Positions 1 through 7,199 of a DNA stretch of 64,000 nucleotides are shown here, in pieces. Source of the stretch: Thermus hydrothermalis (lineage in GTDB: Bacteria > Deinococcota > Deinococci > Deinococcales > Thermaceae); assembly GCF_022760925.1 (NCBI RefSeq), contig NZ_JAKTNT010000001.1:1-64000 (forward strand). The letters are read 5' to 3'. Position numbers and translations under genes: made by a program. Every line of letters begins with the position of its first letter. The stretch's first letter is position 1. Under the pieces are notes generated by a model. That model was given only the letters and a program-made list of their open reading frames with translations, searched no databases and was not told the DNA's origin.

Positions 1-40
1 AGCCCTGACTAAACTGACCGGTAAGGTGGTCCAAATTTAG

Positions 41-163
41 GGCCGCAGTACATATCGTTTGCGGACGGGGATAAGCTGGTATGAGGCGAAGGCAGCCATT
101 CTTCGGGACGCCATCCGAGCCTATCTGGCACACCCCTCCTATGAACTCATCCCAACTGCGTAA
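41..163 (+). pseudogene. C-terminal scrap of an unidentified gene, possibly a transposase
   Basis: An open stretch of 40 codons ends at TAA 161-163 and has a stop (TAG 38-40) directly in front of it, so it can only be a fragment. The peptide tail (Tyr-Glu-Ala-Lys rich helix followed by AYLAHPSYELIPTA) reads like the end of a globular protein, and transposase remnants are common in such plasmid gaps, but I cannot name the family. The rest of the 419 bases before the next gene shows no convincing gene apart from the promoter at 374-402. Confidence 0.22.
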
Positions 164-373
164 GTCCTATCACCGTTGTACCGCAAGCCGCGGCTCTCCA
201 ATCCCTCCCGAAGCATCGAGAGGCTAAATGGTTGTTGTTGGAAGGGCTACGTCTTGGGCCAGGCGGAGAGGGGCTGGGGGCCTCCTTGGAGGTCGGTTCT
301 CGGCGAGGGAAGCCGCGCTTGCCCATGTCAATTCGACACCTCAAGGGAGTTTGCAAGGCAAGCTCCGTAGGCC

Positions 374-406
374 TTGACGCCCCCTAGTACCTGTTATATA
401 ACAGGT
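374..406 (+). promoter_or_regulatory. Promoter with overlapping LexA-type operator palindrome
   Basis: TTGACG (374-379) and TATAAC (397-402) are separated by 17 bp, a good sigma-70 type promoter. The -10 is embedded in a perfect 18-bp palindrome at 389-406 (half-site ACCTGTTAT). It contains CTGT-N6-ACAG, close to but tighter than the enterobacterial LexA box CTGT-N8-ACAG. A repressor bound here would block the -10 directly. Transcription would start near 409, leaving about an 11-base leader before the ATG at 420. The natural reading is autoregulation by the LexA-like protein encoded immediately downstream, controlling the whole mutagenesis cassette. Confidence 0.75.
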
Positions 407-419
407 GTAGGGGGATCCT

Positions 420-1046
420 ATGAAACTGCCTCCCGGGCAACAGCGGGTGCTCAAGGCCGCGGCGGAGATGGTCCAGGAGGGCTTCTCCCCCACGGCCCAC
501 GACCTCACGCGCCTCCTCGGCCTGCGGCCCCAAACCCTGCGGCAACACCTCGAGGCCCTGGAGAAAAAGGGCCTCCTCCGCCTCCACCCCGCCGGCCACG
601 GCCGCCCCACCCACCTGGAGCTCACCCCCGAGGGCCTCCTGGTGGCGGGGGCGGCCATCCCCTTGGTGGGCCGCATCCCCGCAGGCCCCTTGGAGGAGGC
701 CATGGAGGAGGCGGAGGGCCTCCTGGCCCTTCCGGGAAGGCCGGGCCTCTTCGCCCTGGTGGTGGAGGGGGACAGCATGGCGGAGTACCTCCTGGAGGGG
801 GACGTGGTGGTGGTGGAGCGGGGGCCCAAGCCCAGGCGGGGAGAGGTGGCGGCGGTCCTCCACCAGGGGCGGACCACCTTGAAGTACGTCTACCTCGAGG
901 GGGACGAGGTGGTCCTCAGGCCCCACAACCCCGCCTACCCCACCCTGCGCCTCCCCGCAGGGGAGGTGGAGGTGCAAGGGGTCTTCCGCTTCCTCCTGCG
1001 GGGACGGGAGGCCTTGGAGGCCCTAAGGATCCTGCGGAGGCTCTAG
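420..1046 (+). CDS. lexA: LexA-like SOS repressor (S24 self-cleaving)
   Basis: A 208-residue protein with the LexA layout: an N-terminal winged helix (residues 1-70, GLRPQTLRQHLEALEKKG as the recognition region) followed by an S24 autoprotease domain. The expected self-cleavage Ala-Gly pair is at 88-89 (RIPAGPLEE), the nucleophile Ser is Ser119 in VEGDSM, and the general base is Lys155 in RTTLKYVY, so cleavage should work. RecA-stimulated cleavage would release the promoter palindrome 14 bases upstream of the start. The gene is first of a tight cassette: its stop is followed at once by the ImuB-like gene at 1047. Family assignment is confident. That it senses DNA damage in this host is inferred from the family and the neighbours. 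Confidence 0.85.
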   Translation: MKLPPGQQRVLKAAAEMVQEGFSPTAHDLTRLLGLRPQTLRQHLEALEKKGLLRLHPAGHGRPTHLELTPEGLLVAGAAIPLVGRIPAGPLEEAMEEAEGLLALPGRPGLFALVVEGDSMAEYLLEGDVVVVERGPKPRRGEVAAVLHQGRTTLKYVYLEGDEVVLRPHNPAYPTLRLPAGEVEVQGVFRFLLRGREALEALRILRRL

Positions 1047-2279
1047 ATGGTGGCCGCCGCCCTCTTCCGCCCCTGGCCCGTTTGGCTCCTCGGGCGGGAA
1101 CGGCCCGAGCTCCAAGACCTCCCCCTGGCCCTGCACCGGGGCGGGCGGGTGGTGGCCCTCTCCCCCAAGGCCCGCCGCCTCGGGGTGCGGGAGGGGATGG
1201 GGGTGGAGGTGGCCCGGATGCGGGCGGCGGGCCTCGCCCTCCTCCCCTACCCCGCCCACGCCGCCCCCGCCTGGCGGGCCCTCCTCCAGGAGCTTTACCG
1301 CCTCACCCCCTGGGTGGAGCCCCTGGAGGAGGGGACGGTCCTCCTCGGGCTCGCCCCCGCCGAGGCCCGGCTCCTGGCGGAGGGGTACGGGGTGCGGGTG
1401 GGGGTGGCCGCCTGGCGGGAGGTGGCCCTCCTGGCCGCCTGGGCCGCCCGGGAGGGGGAGGCCCGGGTGGTGGCGGAAGGGGCGGAGCGGGCCTTCCTGG
1501 CCCGGCTTCCCCTCCACTTCCTGAGGGGGGTGGGGCTTGGCCTCGAGGGGCTCGGGAAGCTCAGGCTTCTGGGGCTCAAGCGGGTGGGCGAGCTCCTCGC
1601 CTGGAGCCCCGCCCAGCTTCGCGCCTACCTCCCGGAAGGGGAAAGGCTTCTCCCCTACCTCCACGGCCCCTGGCACCGGGGGGTGGCCCGCTTCCCCGAG
1701 GCGCCCCAGGTGGAGGCCAGGGCCCCCTTGGACCCCCAGGGGGAGGTGGGGGTGGACCTCCTGGAGCACCTGGCCCGGAGGCTCCACCAAAGGCTCGCCG
1801 GCCGGGCCGCCCTTTGGGTGGCGGTGGAGGCGGTGGGGGCGGGGCTTCGCTTCCGGGGGGAGCACCTGGCCAAAGCCCCCTTGCGGGAGGAGAAGGAGGT
1901 GCGGCTCGCCCTGGAGCTGGCCTTCCGGCGGAGCGGGGCCTGGGGGATGCCCCTGGAGGAGGTGCGGGCGGCGGCCTCGGGCCTCCACCGCCCCGCCCAC
2001 CAGGAGGGGCTTTTCCGCCGGCCGGGGGCCGGGCTCGGCCCCCTCTTGGCCCGCTACCCGGGGGCGCTTTTGCGGGTGGAGGTCCTGGACCCGGAGGCCC
2101 TGGCCCCGGAATGGGGCTTCCGCTACCGGAGCCTGGAGGTGGAGGATGCGGCTTTACCTGGTGCCCCTCACGGTCCTCGTTCAGGAGGGGAAACCCCGGT
2201 GGGTGGTCTGGGGCAGGAAGCGGCGGGTGGTGCGCCTCCTGGACCGCTGGCGGGCCGGCGGGCGCTGGTGGCGCCTTGA
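1047..2279 (+). CDS. imuB: ImuB-like Y-family polymerase homologue, probably non-catalytic
   Basis: This protein has up to 410 residues and starts ATG directly after the lexA stop. The N-terminus (PWPVWLLGRERPELQDLPLA), the palm-like GVREGMGVEVARMR region and the helix-hairpin-helix-like segment around residues 165-190 match ImuB, the inactive Y-family partner of DnaE2. The acidic palm residues of active Y polymerases are not visible (the expected Asp-Val-Thr/Ser position reads LLGLAP), as in ImuB proteins. ImuB is known to recruit DnaE2 and the beta clamp to lesions, but no clear clamp motif is seen. No imuA lies in the cassette. Oddity: the last 45 residues overlap the next gene by 134 bases and read as Gly/Pro-rich filler, so a small indel may have displaced the real stop, which would lie near 2150. 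Confidence 0.75.
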   Translation: MVAAALFRPWPVWLLGRERPELQDLPLALHRGGRVVALSPKARRLGVREGMGVEVARMRAAGLALLPYPAHAAPAWRALLQELYRLTPWVEPLEEGTVLLGLAPAEARLLAEGYGVRVGVAAWREVALLAAWAAREGEARVVAEGAERAFLARLPLHFLRGVGLGLEGLGKLRLLGLKRVGELLAWSPAQLRAYLPEGERLLPYLHGPWHRGVARFPEAPQVEARAPLDPQGEVGVDLLEHLARRLHQRLAGRAALWVAVEAVGAGLRFRGEHLAKAPLREEKEVRLALELAFRRSGAWGMPLEEVRAAASGLHRPAHQEGLFRRPGAGLGPLLARYPGALLRVEVLDPEALAPEWGFRYRSLEVEDAALPGAPHGPRSGGETPVGGLGQEAAGGAPPGPLAGRRALVAP

Positions 2280-2379
2280 GCCCGGGCGGGACTACTTCCT
2301 CCTGGAGGTGGAGGGAGGCCTCCTCCTGGAGGTCTACCGGGAGGGGGAAGGATGGGTGCTGAGCCGGGTCCTGGACTAG
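2146..2379 (+). CDS. DUF6504-family small protein
   Basis: This 77-residue protein starts at an ATG inside the end of imuB, with GGAGG directly in front. The sequence pattern (KPRWVVWGRKRRVV, LLDRWR, WWRLEPGRDYFLLEVEGG, EVYREGEGWVLSRVLD) fits the DUF6504 family, whose members repeatedly sit between or beside imuB and dnaE2. The function is unknown. Position implies a role in the same mutagenic polymerase complex. It overlaps dnaE2 by 28 bases, so the three are probably translationally coupled. Confidence 0.7.
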   Translation: MRLYLVPLTVLVQEGKPRWVVWGRKRRVVRLLDRWRAGGRWWRLEPGRDYFLLEVEGGLLLEVYREGEGWVLSRVLD

Positions 2380-5300
2380 CCCTGCTCTGGACGGAGTCCT
2401 ACTTCGGCCGAGGGGTTTCCTCCCCGGAGAGGCTTTTGGAGGTGGCCTCGGCCCTGGGCCACACCCACCTGGCCCTCACGGACTGGCGCTCCCTCACCGG
2501 GGGCGTGCGCCTATACCAGCGGGCGAAGGCCCTGGGGGTGGTGCCCCTCCTGGGGGCGGGGCTTCCCCTCAAGACCCCGGAGGGCACCTTCCCCGTCCTC
2601 CTCCTGGCGGGGAGCCGGGAGGGGTACGCCCGGCTTTCCGCCCACCTGACCCAGGCCCTGGCGGAAGGGAGCCTGCCCCTGGAAGCCCTCCTCGAGGCCA
2701 ACGAGGACCTCGTCCTCCTCACGGGGGGAAGGGAGGGCTTCCCAAGCCGCCTCCTGGCGCAAAGGCGCCTGGAGGCCTTGGATCGCCTCCTAAAGGCCCT
2801 GCGGGCGGCCTTCGGGGAGCGGCTTTTCCTCTCCCTCTACCACGCCCGCCTCCCGGGGGACGACCGCCGGGCCCGGGTGCTCCGGGCCCTGGCCCAGGAC
2901 CGGGGCCTGCCCTACGTGGCGGCCCTCGAGGTGCGCCAGGCCACGCCGGACCTCTACCCCCTCCTGGACGCCCTCACCTGCGCCCGGCTGGGGGTGAGCG
3001 TGGAAGAGCCCCATCCGGAAAGGCCCCGGAACGAGGCCCTGGCTCTGCCCAGCCGGGAGGAGGCCCTGGACCGCCTCCCCTTCCCCGAAGCCTGGGCCAA
3101 CGCCCGGGCCCTGGGGGAGGCCCTGGCCTTCCCCCTCCTGCCCGAAAGGAGCCTGGACCCTCCCGTCCCCCTCCCCCCGGGGCGCACCCCCATGGGGGAG
3201 CTCGCCCGCCTGGCCTGGGAGGCCTTGGAGCGCCGCTACCCCCACAGGCCCGCCTACCGGGAGCGCCTCAGGGAGGAGCTCGCCACCGTGGAGGCCTTGG
3301 GCCTCGCCGGCTTCTTCCTCCTGGCCCACGGAGTGGCGGCCTGGGCCCGGGCCCGGGGCATCCTGGCCTCCGCCCGGGGGAGCGCCGTGGGGAGCCTCCT
3401 CGCCCACCTCCTGGACCTCACCCCTGTGGACCCGGTGGCGGAGGGCCTCCTCTTTGAGCGCTTCCTCCACGGGGGGATGAAGGCCCTGCCGGACATAGAC
3501 CTGGACCTGGCGAGCCGCCGCCGGGAGGAGGTGATCCGCCACCTGGAGGAGGCCTACGGGGCCCAGGAGGCCATGGCCGTCGCCTACGTCACCTACCGCC
3601 TGCCCTTGGCGGTGCAGGACCTGGGGCGGGCCCTGGGCCTGCCCGCCCCCTTGCGGAACCGCCTCACCCGGGCCCTGGGCCGGGACTTCCGCCACCTTCC
3701 CCCCCACCGGGCGGGGGAGGCGGAGCCCCTCTTTCGGGAGGTGCTGGGGGAGGCCCCCGTGAAGGACCTCCTCCTTTCCCTCCTCGCCCGCATGGAGAAG
3801 GGGCAGGTGCGCCACCTCACCCCCCACGTGGGCGGGGTGGTGGTGGCCCCCGGTCCCCTCACCCGCTACGCCCCCGTGGTGCGGAGCGCAGGGGGGATCC
3901 GGCTCCTCACCCTGGACAAGGACGACCTCGAGGCCCTAGGCCTGGTGAAGCTGGACCTCCTGGGCCTGCGCACCCTCTCGGCCCTGGAGCGGGCCCGGGA
4001 GGAGGTCTTCCGCCTGGAGGGGGTCTGGCTGGACCTGGAGCGCCTTCCCCAGGAGGAAGGGGTGTACCGCCCCCTCTGGCGGGGGGAAACCCTGGGGGTC
4101 TTCCAGTTGGAAAGCCCTGCCCAGACCGCCATGAGCCGGAAGCTCCGCCCGAGGAGCCTGGAGGACCTGGCCCACCAGATCGCCTTGGTCCGCCCGGGGC
4201 CCATCCAGTCGGGGACGGTGCGCCCCTACCTGGCCCGGCGCCTGGGCCAGGCGGCGAAGCCCCCCCTGCCCCCCGCCCTGGAGCCCATCCTGGGGAAGAC
4301 CCACGGGGTCCTCCTCTTCCAAGAGCAACTCCTCCGCCTCCTCCACCACGGGGCGGGGATGGACTGGCCGGAGGCGGAGGCCTTCCGCAAGGCGGTGGCC
4401 AAGGCCCGGGACGAGGAGGACCTCCGCCCCTTGCGGGAGCGGTTCTTGCGGGGCCTAGCGGCCACCTTGGGCCTTGCGGGGGAGGAGGCGGAGGGGCTAT
4501 GGCGCATGGTGGAGGGCTTCCGGGGGTACGGGTTCACGGAGAGCCACGCCCTGGCCTTCGCCCGCCACGCCTACGCCACGCTATGGCTCAAGGCCCACTA
4601 CCCGGCGGAGTTCCTGGCGGGCCTCCTCTCCGAGGCTCCCGGCATGTGGCCCCTCGCCACCCTGCGCCAGGAGGCGAGGCGGCTGGGGGTGCCCCTTCTG
4701 CCCCTCTGCGTCAACCGCTCGGGCCTCCACTACCGGGTGGAGGTCCAAGGGGGGGTGAAGGCCCTCCGCCCACCCCTCACCGCCGCCAAAGGGGTTTCGC
4801 CGGAGGTGGCCCGGGCCATCCTGCGGGAGAGGCTTCGGGGCCCCTTCCGCTCCTTAGAGGAGTTCCGCGCCCGCCTGGACCTCCCCCAGGACATCCTCCT
4901 CTCCCTGGCCCGGGCGGGGGCCTTTGACGGCCTCCACGAACGGCGGGAAGCCCTCTTCCGCGCGGGCCTTCCCCGCCAAGGCCCCCTTCTGGGGGAAGGG
5001 ATAACGCCCCCGCCCCTCCCCTCCCTAGGGGCCGGGGAGCGGCTTGCCCTGGACCTCGAGGCCAAGGGGTTTTCCGAGCTCCCCCTCCACCCCATGGACC
5101 TCCTCCGGGGGAGGCTGGAGGAGCTCGGGGCCACCCCCATCCCCCTCCTCCGCCCCGGGCCCGCCCTCACCGCCGGGCTCGTGGTGGCCAAGCAGAAGCC
5201 CCCCACCGCCCAAGGCCACGCCTTTTACGTCCTCGAGGACGGCCCCCACCGCCTCCAGGCGGTCATCCCCCCGGAGGTGTGGGCGAGGCGCTACCCCACC

Positions 5301-5390
5301 CTGCGGGACGCCCGGGTTTTGCTGGTGCGGGGGGTTCTGGAAGGAGGGGCTTTGCGGGTGGAAGAGGTATGGGACCTTGGGGAAGCGTAG
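2352..5390 (+). CDS. dnaE2: Error-prone DNA polymerase DnaE2
   Basis: A 1012-residue C-family polymerase alpha subunit, close to the usual DnaE2 length of about 1050. The catalytic PDIDLDL motif falls around residues 380-386 and the third Asp near residue 535 (KLDLLGL). A helix-hairpin-helix/OB-type tail follows. The N-terminal PHP domain has lost its metal-binding residues (canonical HxH and TDH replaced by TES and TDW), so no PHP exonuclease is expected. This is a DnaE2 trait rather than one of replicative DnaE1. DnaE2 carries out mutagenic translesion synthesis with ImuB. The start at 2352 overlaps DUF6504 and gives a sensible N-terminus. This is the last gene of the LexA-controlled cassette and converges with the RES toxin gene. 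Confidence 0.9.
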   Translation: MGAEPGPGLALLWTESYFGRGVSSPERLLEVASALGHTHLALTDWRSLTGGVRLYQRAKALGVVPLLGAGLPLKTPEGTFPVLLLAGSREGYARLSAHLTQALAEGSLPLEALLEANEDLVLLTGGREGFPSRLLAQRRLEALDRLLKALRAAFGERLFLSLYHARLPGDDRRARVLRALAQDRGLPYVAALEVRQATPDLYPLLDALTCARLGVSVEEPHPERPRNEALALPSREEALDRLPFPEAWANARALGEALAFPLLPERSLDPPVPLPPGRTPMGELARLAWEALERRYPHRPAYRERLREELATVEALGLAGFFLLAHGVAAWARARGILASARGSAVGSLLAHLLDLTPVDPVAEGLLFERFLHGGMKALPDIDLDLASRRREEVIRHLEEAYGAQEAMAVAYVTYRLPLAVQDLGRALGLPAPLRNRLTRALGRDFRHLPPHRAGEAEPLFREVLGEAPVKDLLLSLLARMEKGQVRHLTPHVGGVVVAPGPLTRYAPVVRSAGGIRLLTLDKDDLEALGLVKLDLLGLRTLSALERAREEVFRLEGVWLDLERLPQEEGVYRPLWRGETLGVFQLESPAQTAMSRKLRPRSLEDLAHQIALVRPGPIQSGTVRPYLARRLGQAAKPPLPPALEPILGKTHGVLLFQEQLLRLLHHGAGMDWPEAEAFRKAVAKARDEEDLRPLRERFLRGLAATLGLAGEEAEGLWRMVEGFRGYGFTESHALAFARHAYATLWLKAHYPAEFLAGLLSEAPGMWPLATLRQEARRLGVPLLPLCVNRSGLHYRVEVQGGVKALRPPLTAAKGVSPEVARAILRERLRGPFRSLEEFRARLDLPQDILLSLARAGAFDGLHERREALFRAGLPRQGPLLGEGITPPPLPSLGAGERLALDLEAKGFSELPLHPMDLLRGRLEELGATPIPLLRPGPALTAGLVVAKQKPPTAQGHAFYVLEDGPHRLQAVIPPEVWARRYPTLRDARVLLVRGVLEGGALRVEEVWDLGEA

Positions 5391-5438
5391 GCCTGCCCCT
5401 CGAGGGCCCGGCTAAAAACCGGAGGCTTATCCGCCCCG

Positions 5439-5909
5439 CTAGCCCCGTGCCCGCCGCACCAACTCCTCCACCCTGGGGTCCCAGACAAGGGAGAAAGGCC
5501 CCTCTACCTCCACCAGGTGGAAGGCGGGGTGCTTCGGGTTAAGGACCAGGTTCCACCCCTCAGGCACCAGCACCGAGGGTACAAGGAAAGCAAGGGCGCC
5601 CTCCTCCACCAGAAGGCGTCTGCCGACTTCCTGGGTTTCGGGAGGATGAGGGAGGGCCCTCCAGTTCGGCGGGATTTCCGCCCGGACAACCTCGGACGAG
5701 GGCACCTCTAGGCGAAAGTAGACGTAGCTCTCCAAGGAGGCTACCTCCAGGGCGTAGGCTAACCACTCCAGCACGCTCAGGGCCAGGTGCTCGCTGGCGT
5801 AGACTGCGGGAACACCTTTGGGGTTCCAGCGCCCGCCCCGGAGCGCCGCGCCGCGGCCCGAGAAGGCCTCCGGGGCATAGTCCGCCTTCACGAGACGGTA
5901 GGCTCGCAA
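5439..5909 (-). CDS. RES-domain toxin (NAD+-depleting)
   Basis: This 156-residue protein contains the RES hallmarks: Arg in AYRLV at the N-terminus, GRGAALRGGRWNPKG (conserved Gly-Gly-Arg-Trp-Asn), YASEHLALSVLE with the conserved Tyr and Glu, and a Ser-containing C-terminal strand. RES toxins of RES-Xre modules degrade NAD+ phosphorolytically or hydrolytically. I chose the TTG at 5909-5907 because AGGGAG lies 6 bases upstream and the product begins just before the conserved AYRL strand. Longer frames would run into the antitoxin gene. It follows the antitoxin by 10 bases in one operon. Confidence 0.85.
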   Translation of the reverse strand: MRAYRLVKADYAPEAFSGRGAALRGGRWNPKGVPAVYASEHLALSVLEWLAYALEVASLESYVYFRLEVPSSEVVRAEIPPNWRALPHPPETQEVGRRLLVEEGALAFLVPSVLVPEGWNLVLNPKHPAFHLVEVEGPFSLVWDPRVEELVRRARG

Positions 5910-5919
5910 ACCCGTCTCC

Positions 5920-6297
5920 CTACAGGTACACCCCCTCCTCCAGGTTGTCCAGGAGGTCAAGGGTGGCCTCGAGGCCGGCTTCGTTGACCGCAAGGTCCAG
6001 GGGGCGCTTCCCGCCCAGGGCGGGGTTTGGGGTGAGGAGGAAGCGCCGAGCCCGCTCCGGGTCGCCGTGGAAGAGGAGGGCCCGCTCGTAAAGGCGGTAG
6101 AGGCGGTAGAGGCGGTCGGAGAGCTCCGGGGAAAGCCGCGCCCCCTGGCGTTGGAGGGTCCTGGGGGTGGTGCGGAGGAGGCGGGCCAGGGTGGTTTGGG
6201 GAAGTCCGAGGTTCTTTTGCAGTTCTAGGAGCGCCTCCTTGGGCAAACCCTCTTCCAGGAGGGTCGCACGCGCCACAGGATCGGGTGGGAGAACCAT
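5920..6297 (-). CDS. Xre/MbcA/ParS-type antitoxin (DUF2384)
   Basis: A 125-residue partner of the RES toxin. Residues 20-60 form a Cro-like helix-turn-helix (GLPQTTLARLLRTTPRTLQR). The C-terminal half has the DUF2384 pattern (GGKRPLDLAVNEAGLEATLDLLDNLEEGVYL), the part that plugs the toxin active site. The order antitoxin-toxin and the divergent palindrome at 6305-6325 suggest autoregulation. The ATG at 6297 follows the palindrome by only 7 bases, so the leader is very short. Confidence 0.85.
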   Translation of the reverse strand: MVLPPDPVARATLLEEGLPKEALLELQKNLGLPQTTLARLLRTTPRTLQRQGARLSPELSDRLYRLYRLYERALLFHGDPERARRFLLTPNPALGGKRPLDLAVNEAGLEATLDLLDNLEEGVYL

Positions 6298-6304
6298 AAT
6301 GGTA

Positions 6305-6325
6305 TTGTCGCAAGTTATGCGACAA
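6305..6325. promoter_or_regulatory. Operator palindrome of the RES/Xre module
   Basis: Perfect 8-bp arms TTGTCGCA and TGCGACAA are separated by 5 bp, directly upstream of the antitoxin start. Position and symmetry suit binding of the Xre-type antitoxin for autorepression. No clean -35/-10 pair can be fixed here. Confidence 0.6.
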
Positions 6326-7199
6326 AGAGCAAGGGCTGCCCGCCGTATGCCCCTCCCCTTAGGTTTTCAACCTAACGCCCCCCAAAGCCCTCAGGACTCC
6401 CACCCTTGCCTCCCGTAACCCCTGCAAACGCTCGTCCGCCAGGGCATCCCATGCCCCTTCGCCCATCGCCATACCCCCCTCCATGGGATGGCAATGCGGG
6501 CTGGACCTCGGCAAGTACCTCGCCTCCCCCCTCGGCACCCCGTGTATTCCGCCGGCGGGCCCAGAGCGAAACCGCCCCCGTCCAGGGAGTCCACCCCTAC
6601 CTCGTCAGGCGCACCTGCCGGGTCCGCTTCCACCCGCAACCCGTCCTCCGGAGGTGGCGGGCCAGGGTGCCCGGGGGTTAGGGCCACGCCAAAGCGCTCA
6701 GGAGGGCCTCGGAGAGCTTTGCCAACCTGAAGGTACGGTCCTCCTTGAGCCTTTCCCGGAAGCGGCCATCCCGGGGGTGAGCTTGGACCCTGCACCTCGG
6801 GGTTTGCGGTGGAGGAACCCGGGGATGCCCTCGGCGAGGGGTTGGTGGGGGATGGGGGTGGAAGGGGAGAGCGATGCGGGGGGCGGGCCATCCTGCGTTG
6901 GCCAGGCGGACCATCCACGCCTAGGTGCGGGTCTTCTTCTGCGCCTTGGCGTCCTGGGAGAGGCGCAGGGATCCTTGGCCTTCCTCGGAGGTCAGGTGGT
7001 CCTGAGGGGTGCCGCTGGGTTGGGATTGTAGGGCTTGCGGCCTGGCATCCCCCGACTTCCTTGCGAAGTAGTCCTGGCCTCGTTCCGCAAAGGCCCTTGC
7101 GGTATTGAACGAGCACGGGCAAGCCCTGCCTGAGGCAGGCCTGCCCCTCCTTCCCCAAAGCCCGTCCCAGGGCTAAACTACTCGTATCCCTTTCCTGCC
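6326..7199. other. Gene-poor 870-base interval
   Basis: Open frames here are Pro/Gly/Arg-rich on both strands with no recognisable domain, so I treat them as shadows of high GC. On the minus strand short patches look more protein-like (for example RLKEDRTFRLAKLSEALL near 6680-6740 and ARAFAERGQDYFARKSG near 7050-7100), but stops separate them. They may be a decayed gene. A 9-bp inverted repeat (CATCCCATG at 6445-6453, CATGGGATG at 6482-6490) is present and has no assigned role. Confidence 0.4.

Noticed and set aside
374-2362. A 662-codon plus-strand open frame across lexA and imuB
   Set aside because: It is a Gly/Pro/Arg-rich shadow frame produced by GC-rich third positions. The lexA, imuB and DUF6504 frames explain the DNA.
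6391-7158. A 255-codon minus-strand frame between the toxin module and the SARP gene
   Set aside because: Pro/Gly/Arg-rich with no domain, no RBS, and competing frames on the other strand.
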